A DNA stretch of 64,000 nucleotides from Sebastes aleutianus (Eukaryota; Chordata; Actinopteri; Perciformes; Sebastidae). Of the stretch, positions 52,037 through 61,600 are shown piece by piece. Position numbers and translations under genes: made by a program. The notes under the pieces were generated by a model. It saw only the letters and a list, made by a program, of their open reading frames with translations, was not told where the DNA came from and made no database searches. Each line of letters begins with the position of its first letter. The first letter of the stretch is position 1. Location of the stretch: assembly GCA_916700875.1 (NCBI GenBank), contig CAKAKS010000032.1, forward strand, positions 18,653,629-18,717,628. Direction: 5' to 3'.

Positions 52037-52251
52037 GGCTAAATCTGAATCATTTTCAGGTTAGTTCCCCATCTGCACTAAAACTCCTGAACGATGTGAA
52101 AACGGATAAATCTTTTCTTCTTTGTTCTGTTTTTGGTTCGCAAACAACACATTTATGCATAACATTCACATTTGGTAAGGGGGCGGGACCGTCACACAGA
52201 CACCTCACTTCAATCACTTCCTGCTCTCCATGATCACCGATGTGTTTTAGT
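52037..52251 (+). repeat. direct repeat, copy A
   Basis: From GGCTAAATCTGAATC to GATGTGTTTTAGT. Shares, in order, TCATTTTCAGGTTA, CCATCTGCA, AAAACTCCTGA, TTATGCATAACA, CATTTGGTAAGGG and CACTTCCTGCTCTCCATGAT with copy B at 52750. The two are 713 bp apart, same orientation. Confidence 0.85.
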
Positions 52252-52599
52252 AAAACCAGTCACAAATTTACAGCCTTTCTCATTCCCAGGGAGTTAAATA
52301 CAGATGCTTTGTCACAGCTGTCGGCCTTCGATACCACCACACAAAGCACCCTTTCGCGGCAGTAGGAGACACACCGGGGTTTGCATTAACTACAATGTAA
52401 ACCCATTCGCAGCAACGGTACATGCACAGGGAATGTGCTGTGGTGAAGTTTTATAAAGAGGAAGAGACACACAAGGTGGATGGTAGACTGCTGTTTGTGT
52501 TCCGTGCTCTAAGTTTCACTTTCACTTTACAATCAGCTGTTCACATCAAGTCACATTTTCACTGTAAAAACATAGTAGATTTAAGCCCAACCATGTTGT

Positions 52600-52749
52600 T
52601 TTTTCCTAAACCTAAGTAAGTGTTTTTGTTGTCTAAACCCAAGTAAGTGTTTTTGTTTAATTCCCAACATTAAAAAAAAGAAAAGAAAAAGTGATGCCGA
52701 GGGGTCTGACAAAGCGTCAGTATGTGACGAGATGGGATGAGAACGTGTT
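52600..52749 (+). repeat. CCTAAACCTAA / GACAAAGCGTC repeat between the direct repeats
   Basis: TTTTTTCCTAAACCTAAGTA and TTGTCTAAACCCAAGTAAG are internal near-copies (AAGTAAGTGTTTTTGTT twice). They are followed by an A-rich tract and GGTCTGACAAAGCGTCAG with GATGAGAACGTGTTGG, matching the fragment at 9463-9520. It separates the two direct repeats. Confidence 0.6.
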
Positions 52750-52959
52750 GGCTAAATCTAATCATTTTCAGGTTATTTCTCCATCTGCAATAAAACTCCT
52801 GACTGATAGGAAAACGGCTAAATCTCTTCTTCTTTGTTGTCTTTTGGTTGGCAAATAACACAATTATGCATAACAATGAACATTTGGTAAGGGGCGTGGC
52901 AGATACCTCACATCTACAGCATCACTTCCTGCTCTCCATGATCACAGATGTGTTTTAGT
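52750..52959 (+). repeat. direct repeat, copy B
   Basis: From GGCTAAATCTAATC to GATGTGTTTTAGT, the downstream partner of copy A. The divergence (single substitutions plus small indels) suggests an old duplication or two insertions of the same element. Confidence 0.85.
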
Positions 52960-54745
52960 TTTTGTTTACATATTTCTCTGTTTTGTGTCGTCAGACACCT
53001 GAACGAGCAGTGATTTGATCTCATGTTGGATTTTATGATCGCAAAGTAACATGGCAACAGCTATAATGTCTGATCATTATATTGACATATACTTTAAAAT
53101 GAGTGCTCTGAAAAAGGTATAGAGGCCCTTAAATGTAGTGATCTGTTTACAGATGTGATCTATAACACCACTAAAGTAAAACTACGGGGGAAAGTGGTTG
53201 ATTTTGTGTCCCACCATCGCTTTCACTAACACATCCCTCCTCTTCATCCTCCATGTCTACAATCCTTCTTTGTGTGATTTCAAGACAAATAAATAATGTT
53301 CAGTCACTGACAATAACAAATGCACACACAAACAAGTATGAGTGCAACAGTGCATGAACACGAGCACGAGTAGGGCATTTGTCATGTCATGCTTATGATA
53401 CGAGTTAAAATGAATTATAGGTACATTATGTATTTCTCTGTATATGCTCTGTATATGCTGCGGTTGCTAGAAGGACATTTATTTCTGTTGCGCTGTGCTC
53501 ACACCTTCCTCAAAATGTAAATGACCCAGATTCTGCCGGCGCTTTTTCCCCCCACAGTCCCCAAACTAGTAAGCCAAAAGAAAAAGGGAAAGATGTTATT
53601 CTTGTTTGTATGTGTGCGTGTTATCAGAGCCCGTGGGCCTCTGTTTGCCTCCTTCAGAGTTACAACCGTTATCGCAGACAGCCTTGCCTCGACAGTCACC
53701 AGCTTCCGCTCGCTTTGCTGCGGCCGTGGCCCCCGAGGCGGGCTGCAACCGGCTACAGGGCCCCTACCGAGGGCCCCATTGTTTCCATCAGCGTACTTTC
53801 AGTTGAAAACCCAGGGCGCTCTCCAAGCTCATTGTGAGTGAGCTAACAGCCTCTCTTCAAAAGGGGATAAACGCATGTTCATTAATTATCTGGATCCTTG
53901 TTAATTGGATTAATTGTTGAATAGAAACCGTGTTATTAAAAATGACGAAAACACAAGGGCAGGGGGAGCAAAAGGGGGGATTAATATCGCTTCTGTTTAC
54001 TCTAGGGCTGTCAGAAGACACAAGCATGCACGGGCTCACACACACACACACACAAATTTAAGGATGCTCTGCCTGTCTAAACACCGCATCTCTCTCTTTC
54101 TCTAACTCCGCGTTTCTATTTCACACACACGTCAACACACACACGGAAGCCGCATTTGACCCAACTCAGAAGAACGAGCGCTAGGCAAGGTGCAAATTAC
54201 CATGCACACCGTTGAGATAAGAACTAAACCCATTTTCAAAGCTCCGAATAAATGCCAGATTCTTTTTGATGCAAGAAGAGTGTGACTTTTCCCAGCACTT
54301 ATATTCAAAGAATAAGGGAGGGGAAAAAAACAAAACATAAAGGCAACACCATGAACAATTTAGCTATCTTCAAGTCACATGAAAAATGGGGTTTCTCATT
54401 CCCTCAGCCTATCTGCACACTCTTATCCACCAAAATCACTTATCAGTGTTTGACTTCAAGGGATGTTTTATCAGTCTGGCTCTAAGATGGCACGCTGATA
54501 TTGCAGACCATTTGGATGACAGGACTAATATTACATGTCCTGTGTAATTGGTGGAGGTGCAACTGACAAGCCATTATGCAAAAACCTCACTAACCATGTT
54601 TTCCTGAGGTCACTGGTTGAAATTGTGACAATCGTAAATACTAGACGCCCCAGAAGGCAATGAATATGGTAACGGGGCACTTCAGTGTTAAATCCAAAGG
54701 AACATCATTTTTAATTTGATGTACAGTGGGCAGTTACATAAAAGT
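52960..54745. other. intergenic interval without genes
   Basis: No exon recognised. 53860-53960 (TTCATTAATTATCTGG, GTTAATTGGATTAATTG) and 54430-54640 (GATGACAGGACTAATATTAC, GTGTAATTGGTGGAGGTG) are unique and rich in TAATTA/TAATTG homeodomain-type sites, so they are candidates for conserved enhancers. Short CA run at 54037-54053. Confidence 0.5.
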
Positions 54746-55255
54746 TTAAAGGGGCTATATGTGAGAATCAGAAATGGCTTGTTAACAGTGACACCTGTGG
54801 CCGTTAAGTCAACGACAGTAAGCGTCCTGTTGCTCGTGCTTGCGCTCACACTATGTAGACGCGAGCGAGCATCGGTCAAAACAGTGAGGCGACACACTGT
54901 GAGACTGAACGGGATCGGCAGGCCTCATGTTGATTGACATCAGCAACATTAGCCAGCTAAAACCACAATATCACTATATATTTCACATGCTTGGCAGTAA
55001 TCTTAGCTTACCAAACGAAGGTCCCACGTCGGTCACATTCCTGTTTTGCAAGACGGGCTTCACTAGATATAGCTTAGATTGGAGTTTGTGTTGGAGTCTG
55101 TGTTGTGGTGGGGGCTGGTTGTTTGTTTGCGTTAGCGGACTCCATTTCTAACCGAACGTTAGCTATGGTTGCACACTATTAGCCCTGAGGCGGAGCTGAA
55201 AATAAAGGCACTTGCGTACGTGCATGACGTCACATCTGGTGGATTTCCCCGTAAA
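54746..55255 (+). mobile_element. TTAA-bounded repeat (TTAAAGGGGCTATATGTG), 5' end
   Basis: Starts TTAAAGGGGCTATATGTGAG, then AACAGTGACACCTGTGGCC, GTTAAGTCAACGACAGTAAG, CTATGTAGACGCGAGCGAGC and GCCTCATGTTGATTGAC. I recognise these blocks as a dispersed percomorph element. A closing complement (TATAGCCCCTTTAA) was not found, so the 3' boundary at about 55255 is approximate. Confidence 0.6.
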
Positions 55256-56854
55256 AAAACAGCCCGCATTCTTCACATTAAAAGCAGTTTACAGGATGAT
55301 AGGGGAAACCCAGAAAGTCGCAAAAGGTCTCATTGTTTAGGTTAGGTTAACTTACATACAGTCCCTTGAAGAAATGATAATTTCTGTGAACCAGGTTCTT
55401 GTCTGAGGCTCAACTGAAGTTCGACAATAATTATATTAATAACATACTGTAGCTATATGTAGACACTGAAGGGCAGAGAAGCAGGATCCAGGTTGTTAAG
55501 GCAACTGTATCTGTCTTCTTGCTTTTATGTGAGGGCTACTGTCGTCTGCTGCACTGCCGAATGCTGTTACCCGGGCCCGGAGGATTGATTGCAAATATTT
55601 GTTGTGGGGATATGTGTTTGTTGTTGTGTGTAAGCAAGTTTATAATTTGTTTATATGTTGTAAGTGTGTGGCATGTATCTCTTGAGTTAATGATACAGAG
55701 ACACAATTTCAGTACTTAAACTTGTCCCAAGACATCAACAGTGTTCTTTGATCAATTTATTGGACATGCTGCACTAATACTAGAGATTAGATTCAGTTTG
55801 GACTTAATTTACTATTCTCTATACTAACACAGTGGCGACAAACTGCAGCCAGAAGGTCATAGTGCAGCTGTTTGACAATTCATACACCCAGCGTGGGGAC
55901 TACTTTTACAAAGACATTGAGTGGGTGAGCAGTAAGCAGACAAATTGAATGGTGGCCAAGGTCAGGGCTCAGATTTAGCCGGGGCCCCTCTCCGCCAACA
56001 GCTGTTAAAATCAAAACGGACCAGTTGTGGTTTATTTTCACACTAAGCAGGATGTGAGAAACCGGAGGTAGCTGGGTTGTGTGTGTTCCATTGATCAGGG
56101 ATGTTAATCTTCGGGGGATATGTAGAGAGGTCCTCCCAAGGACAGGACAGTGAAAAGGCCCTATTGATTACTGAAACGTTGATCAATCGGTCCCAAGACA
56201 GATAACAAGATGTACAAGTCTTGTGTAACAAAAGGTATCTTGTAGGATACAGACTGCACTGGTTGATTTTTTTCAGATTTCAGCACCCAAAATTGAAGCA
56301 TGAAATCCCCAATCATCCTGATCCGTAGGTTGGTTTTGACAAGCATTCTACCTCTGTCACACACACACGTCCAGTATGAAGTGGGAGATTGAACACACAT
56401 TCAACCCACGTGTGAGCATTCAAACCAAATCACCAGTCCATACCAGATTAGTAGGCCCATCCATGTTACTGCTAAACCATACAATCACATTAGACCTTGT
56501 AAAATCTATGTGACAAATTGTGTTTTCAAGTCGTCACTGGAATGTTGTTTTCACACTGGATCGGCAGCATGATGATCTTGTGCAACATAGAGGAGGGGGA
56601 AGGGAAAGCAACGTAAAACTAGTTGGAACTGGCAGAAAAAGTTATTTATTAGAGGAGCAGATTTTTTTCTTTTTTTTTCTTTTTTTTACAAAGATATAAT
56701 AAATAAAAGAGCTGCGCTTACAAAGAGAAAGTGGCATGTGAGTGTTGATAATTCCAAAAGAAATAAATATAAGAAAAAAGGACTCGAAAAACAACCAAAA
56801 ATAATAAATAAAACCTCAGCTGACTTTTTCAACTCCCTTCCACTCACAATATAT
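55256..56854. other. intergenic interval without genes
   Basis: No exon or recognised repeat. A poly-T block (TTTTTTTCTTTTTTTTTC) occurs at 56662-56689. Confidence 0.55.
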
Positions 56855-57110
56855 TTAAGATAAGATAAGATAAGATATTCCTTTATTAGTCCCGCAGTGG
56901 GGAAATGTGCAGTGTACAGCAGCAAAGGGAATAGAGCAAAAACAAGAAGCATCAGCTAACACAGTAAAAAAAGAGCTAAACAAAGTGTAACAAAATATGA
57001 ACCATTTAAATAGAAGGAAGTATTAAAATAGGAGCAGTATATATAGTATTGACAATAAACAGAACTATTAAAAAAATTGCACAAGTGGAAAATGATACTG
57101 CACAGTGAGA
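56855..57110 (-). mobile_element. LINE-like 3' end with (AAGAT)n tail
   Basis: TAAGATAAGATAAGATAAGA followed by TTCCTTTATTAGTCCCGC and AGTGGGGAAATGTGCAGTGT is a widely dispersed fish repeat. The pentamer tail on one side suggests the 3' end of a LINE-type element on the minus strand. The remaining 180 bp is AT-rich and has no coding frame. The clade is not determined. Confidence 0.6.
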
Positions 57111-57171
57111 ATGAAATGAAATTCCACCTGAAAATATCAGGTTTTTGTCAGTTTTCACTAATATATACTAC

Positions 57172-57316
57172 AGTATATTACTCATAGTATTATTGTACAA
57201 TACTGAAAACTGATATTAGTGAGGAAAAAGAAGAAAAAGAAGTGTACTACTCTGTGTTGACAACACTTCAGGGGCATTATGTGCAGATTACTGCACTCCA
57301 TTGGCCCAAATTTCTG
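57172..57316 (+). repeat. duplicated upstream segment, copy A
   Basis: Starts AGTATATTACTCATAGTATT and ends GCCCAAATTTCTGT. It shares with copy B: TAGTATTATTGTACAATACT, TGAAAAC, GAGGAAAAAGAAG, GTTGACAACACTT, CAGGGGCATT, TATGTGCA and CTCCATTGG. It has lost bases relative to copy B in the GCACT area. Confidence 0.85.
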
Positions 57317-57396
57317 TAAAAAGTGGTCTGTGAGTGTAGTATTATTTCACTAATATATTCACAATATATAATACAGTATTTAAAAAAAATAAAATT

Positions 57397-57477
57397 ATTT
57401 AACCTTTATTTAACCAGGTAGTACTCATTGAGATTAAGAATCTCTTTTGCAAGAGAGACCTGGCCAAGACAGCAGCA
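57397..57477 (+). repeat. dispersed repeat (CCTTTATTTAACCAGG)
   Basis: AACCTTTATTTAACCAGGTA, then CTCATTGAGATTAAGAATCT and GAGAGACCTGGCCAAGAC, is a short dispersed repeat seen in many fish genomes. It contains a small palindrome (GATTAAGAATC). It sits between the two copies of the duplicated segment upstream of qki. Confidence 0.65.
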
Positions 57478-57564
57478 TTTAAACATACATTAAAGTTTCA
57501 GACGCCACAACATAAAACAAATGCAAAATAAATACATAGCATAATATCATACAAAACACATTAA

Positions 57565-57719
57565 AGTATAGTACTCGTAGTATTATTGTACAATACTGAA
57601 AACTTGAGAGGAAAAAAGAAGAAAAACAAGTAAATGTCTGCTTCTCTGTTGACAACACTTTCAGGGGCATTTTATGTGCACATTCCTGCGCACTGCTCTC
57701 CATTGGCTCAAATATCTGT
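57565..57719 (+). repeat. duplicated upstream segment, copy B (qki-proximal)
   Basis: Starts AGTATAGTACTCGTAGTATT and ends GGCTCAAATATCTGT. It carries the distal CCAAT box of the qki promoter at 57702. Copy A lies about 400 bp upstream in the same orientation. Confidence 0.85.
57702..57706 (-). promoter_or_regulatory. CCAAT box (inverted), distal
   Basis: ATTGG in the context CTCCATTGGCTC. It lies inside the second copy of a duplicated segment; the first copy carries the same box in CTCCATTGGCCC at 57298-57304. NF-Y is the usual binder of such boxes in TATA-less promoters. Binding here is an inference. Confidence 0.4.
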
Positions 57720-57775
57720 CCATCATTGCACCAAGCCACCTCGACCCAGCCCTCTCGGCTCTCCTCTGAGCGCTC

Positions 57776-57780
57776 ATTGG
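57776..57780 (-). promoter_or_regulatory. CCAAT box (inverted), middle
   Basis: ATTGG in GCTCATTGGTTCTCC, 74 bases from the distal box and in the same orientation. Several CCAAT boxes at short spacing are common in NF-Y-driven CpG promoters. Confidence 0.45.
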
Positions 57781-57812
57781 TTCTCCTATTAGTTCTCTGA
57801 AAGCCCCTTTAG

Positions 57813-57817
57813 CCAAT
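57813..57817 (+). promoter_or_regulatory. CCAAT box (direct), proximal
   Basis: CCAAT in TTTAGCCAATAACCGG, the best match of the three to the extended NF-Y site (RRCCAAT) and the closest to the likely start site. It opens the GC-rich part of the promoter. Confidence 0.5.
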
Positions 57818-58200
57818 AACCGGTTGCGGGAGGACGGAGCCTTTTTCCGGTGGAGCAGTCTCTCACGCCTACAGTGGTGGAAACGAAACGTCCCCAAAGC
57901 GCACACGGCGTAAGAGGAGAGTACGGCGCACACGAGTCTCTGGAAGGAAGATAACGGTGTCTTTTATTTACCCCCTCTCTCTCTCCACTCACAAAACACA
58001 CAAGAACAAACCTGACATTTTTTTTTTAGGGGGGGTTTTACAGAGTCTTCTCATCACAACGAGGAGGAGGAGAAGCGAAGCGAAGGGGATTTTTGGAGAG
58101 CAAGTTTTTTTCTTCTTTTTTTTTTTAAAGAGAGGATTCTGTGTTTTGTGGTGTGTTTTTCACGGGTGGGTTTGTTTTATCCGCTTGTTTCGCCGCAAAG

Positions 58201-58345
58201 ATGATGGTCGGAGAGGTCGAAGTGAAGGAGCGACCGAGGCCGAGTCCCGACTATTTGATGCAATTACTAAACGAGAAGAAGCTCATGACCAGTTTGCCAA
58301 ATCTCTGCGGCATCTTCACACACCTGGAGAGGCTTCTCGATGAAG
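58201..58345 (+). CDS. qki: qki (quaking), first coding exon, N-terminal 48 residues
   Basis: This is the first coding exon of quaking, a STAR-family (KH domain flanked by QUA1 and QUA2) RNA-binding protein. It binds ACUAAY-type elements and controls splicing, stability and localisation of mRNAs and circular RNAs in glia, muscle and endothelium. The exon encodes MMVGEVEVKERPRPSP, DYLMQLLNEKKLMTSLP and NLCGIFTHLERLLDE, which is the QUA1 dimerisation helix pair. It then gives one base of the next codon and a strong donor (GAAG|GTAAGAAG, GT at 58346-58347). From memory, human QKI has MVGEMETKEKPKPTPDYLMQ here; the extra Met and the LLNEKKLMTSLPNLCGIF version match zebrafish Qkia better. The start is ATG 58201, the first in-frame ATG after a TAA at 58126-58128. 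The next codon is also ATG (58204) in a good Kozak context (A at -3, G at +4). KH domain and C-terminus lie beyond the window. Confidence 0.97.
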
Positions 58346-58645
58346 GTAAGAAGGAGAGCGAATGTCTGGAGGAATGGAAGCGTGACCGCACGGGCGCAGC
58401 GGTCCGGGGTTCTGCACCGCTTCTCTGGGCGTCCGCTGCTGCTGCATACCGTCGATATAAACCGATATATTGCTATAACCGTGGCAGACACAACTTCCAC
58501 CTCTCACAAGTAAAAACCTTACATCCAAAACCTTACATTCAAACCAAAAAACAACAACAATAGTAGTATCCTGGGTGTTTTTTTTACCCACTAAGATGTG
58601 TTTGATTTAAGAGTTGTGTTGTTTCTCTGCACTCTTTGACTTTGT

Positions 58646-61600
58646 GGAAAACTTTCTCAGTCTCTCACAAACACACAGGGAAAAAATCACAACACTAGCC
58701 AATGTATTAAAAAAACAATAAGCTTTTAATAAAGGATTTGAATGTTTTTGAACCACTCTTTCTATATTTTATCTAATTAATTTAAGAAGAGGCCTGATTC
58801 CCCCACATGTTCCTCCTCCAGCAGCAGCAATTTAGCTTTTAGTTAGCCACATTTTTCAGCTAGCGAAGCTGTCTGCATTCCTCTGAACTCTTCAGGAATC
58901 AAAGCAGTTCACTAAAGAAAGAAGCTTACGTCTTTAAAATAAACACTTGCACTTCTTCCCATTTGTCTGGTTAACAAAAGTTGTCTTTATTTTAAGCTTA
59001 AAAAAGGGTTTGTGTTAGTTAGTTGTTGCCCAGGCCGAGCTTCTAAAAGCACGGAGGAATGTCTGCTTGTTGCCCAAACAATGGCCAGTGAGTTGCTGCT
59101 GCTGCCGGGAGGAAAGAGAGGAGAAGAAGAAGGGGGAGTGCATGAAGATTATTTCAACTTTTTTTATTAAAAGGGACACCATTTTGTTTCCCTTTCTGCT
59201 ACTACAATATTTGTCTTGAAGCGAGCAGAGGGTCGGTTATATTTCCTTCCCTTTGCTGCAGCAGCAGCAGCAGTCGTCGTGTTTTTGCCCAGTCAAGCAG
59301 CGTGCACTACCCAAAAAAAGCGTCGCCTCTTTGTCGGCGGGATTCGCCTGTCTACGTTGTTTTTCCAATGCTTTCCCACTGATTTTTTGTGCAGATGTAG
59401 ACGAAGCTTATTTTTGTTGATAGTGTCAATAACATAAGCTGGTCTTAAGCGGAAGGTTGGACCTATGCTTTTATGTAAGTGAGCTGGGGACACTAGAGAG
59501 CGCCACAGCCCCCAAGCAGACTGTCCACACCGTGCTGTGTGTGTATTATCGGACATGACGCTTTTAAATAAAAACAATAGGCTTCCTGACTACTTCACGG
59601 AGTGGTTTCTTCACAGACAAGAGCAGGGCATACCTCAGTTTCGGTTGCATGTCTGGATGAGTAGTCTCTGTAAGTATGTAGTTGCAAAACCGGTCTGCAA
59701 AGATTTCTCTTGCTTCCTTGATGGGTGATAAACAAAACACTTGAAGAAGGTGTAAAGTAGTCTATTTCCATCCCTGGATGTCCCCTTATCTCACTACCAC
59801 AACAATGCAAACATAAGTTTGTATGACAATAAATACAAATTAATTTAAAGCCTTTTTTTTTGCAACATGTTGAATGACACAGACACTGTATGAGTGTTTA
59901 TAGAAATGTTTTTCATCTGCAAAAAAATGGCACTTCAGTTTCAGGTTGATGCCTGCAGAAAAGTAAGCAGTTAAACATGTTCTTAAAAAACAAGAGACAA
60001 ATTTCCTGGGGTGTGACAATAGCATATTCCTCACATCTTTGCATCCAGATTTTGTCACTGAAAGTACCAAATTTGATTTCTCTCCACACCCCGTAAATGT
60101 CTTACAAAAGAGGCATTATGTAGTTGTTTTTTTTAATTCCGAAAGAGACAATTGCGTTATTGAAACTGGGAATGATGGGTGTGTTGGTGTTTTCATTGAG
60201 GGGAGAGTCAGGAAGCAGACTTGTTTTCTTTTGCATCCCTGCTCCGCTTTGGTATTTCCCAGCCCCCACAGTCATAGAGCCTAACAATCGTCTGAACAGT
60301 GAAGAAAAGGGACCATGCACACAGTCTGTGTACCTCTCATTTACTCTAACAACTCAGCCGTGCTGCCGTTGGCACGCTGTGTGAGCCAGCCCACTGAAAG
60401 CAAGGAACTGTGTCTTCGCTTCTGTGTGGTCAGCAGTGATTTATAAAAAAAAAGCACTTACTGGCTTTATTTGTGGAGCGAACTACAAACAAATTCAGTT
60501 TCCAAACTAGAATGACTTAAAGTGTTGCGGTGATCCATCTGTGATAGGTTATTTATTCATTTTTTTAAATTGACTGTCAACATAAATCACTAAACAAGCT
60601 TGTTTCTCTGTGACAACCTAAATCCCCTGACATTCAGAAAGAACAGACCATTTCTAACAGCTGAAGTATTTTGTGAGACCTATAGTCACCTTTCTTTGCG
60701 TTTCTGTCTGCGTGTTCTTGCGTGTTGCCTGCTCATATAAACTACCACAGCTGTGCGCTATCTGTCGGACTAAAGAGTGGGGAAGGAAATATATTGTACT
60801 CTGTAGAGAGCACTGTGTGCTGAATGTGGCTTGTAAGACATTTAACATGAATAGGCACACTGTAAATACTGCTGTAGGCCTACTAATTTTGGCCAGTGGG
60901 GATTTACAGTTACATATTTATGTTTTGATTAATTTGCAAAAATAGAGAAAGTCATTGAGCTGATTGAGCAGAAATAAAATAGTAGAAATGATTTGCTTGT
61001 CATAAAACTTTCTTAACAGAAAAACCTTGACATGACGTCTTGCACTATATGATGTTGTGGCTTTGGAGGAACTGGTTTGTTAGGCTTTTAGAAATCAATC
61101 CTGTAATACCGGACTAGTCCGACGATTCTGTGCAGCGATCGACAGATAAACGTTCCTCTCTCTGGTGTGTTAGAAATCATGTCTGGGATGCTCGTGACTC
61201 CTCAGCTTCACTCCTCTAAAGTCACACAAGTCTGAGGTTTACAAACGTTTCCACAGCACCAGCCCAAACTTTATCCGACCGCCAGAAATTGCGTGTGTGC
61301 GATGAAAGCCACCCCAGTGCAGAGAAGGCCTGTCTGACTGTCTGGTTCCTGTTAGGGGTGGTTTGAACAGGGCTGAAGCTCTGATGAGATATTCTGGGCC
61401 AGCCTCCTCCCACTCCCTGTCCCGTATTAGTGAAAACTGACCTCACCCAGGGTAAAACCAAAAGCACAATCCAGTCCGTGCAATTTTTATTAGTCTAAAA
61501 AAAGAGAGAGGAAAACGGTAAACAGCCCTTCCCTTTGGCCTAGTACTCTTAAAATAGTTGTCAAGTGTGTGTTATTTTTAATGTGTTGCGTTATGTGGCC

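Larger units (their letters stand above)
45008..57676. other. pacrg-qki intergenic interval
   Basis: About 12.7 kb separates the pacrg stop from the qki promoter. It includes the pacrg 3' UTR, several dispersed repeats (listed separately), a (CA)n run, and no exon I can identify. Compared with the several-fold larger human interval I recall, this is compact, as expected in a smaller fish genome. Confidence 0.75.
57677..58200 (+). promoter_or_regulatory. qki: qki proximal promoter and 5' leader
   Basis: The 524 bases before the qki start contain no ATG, so the leader has no upstream AUG wherever transcription starts within it. From about 57730 to 58420 the sequence is richer in CpG than its AT-rich surroundings, as expected of a TATA-less CpG-type vertebrate promoter. 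Inverted or direct CCAAT boxes sit at 57702, 57776 and 57813. No TATA box is evident. The region from about 57957 is pyrimidine- and T-rich with GAGGAGGAG purine blocks, typical of a GC-promoter 5' UTR. The exact start site cannot be seen; 57850-57950 is my guess. Confidence 0.7.

Noticed and set aside
52037..52959. LTR retrotransposon with the direct repeats as LTRs
   Set aside because: The copies lack TG/CA termini, there is no primer-binding site or polypurine tract evident, and nothing between them encodes gag or pol.
58141..58200. N-terminal extension of Qki (reads FCGVFFTGGFVLSACFAAK in frame)
   Set aside because: It begins at GTG, not ATG, an in-frame TAA lies at 58126, and known Qki proteins start at MVGE.
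57957..58343. 128-codon frame overlapping qki exon 1
   Set aside because: Out-of-frame shadow of the qki leader and exon, GTG start, T-run-coded phenylalanine stretch.
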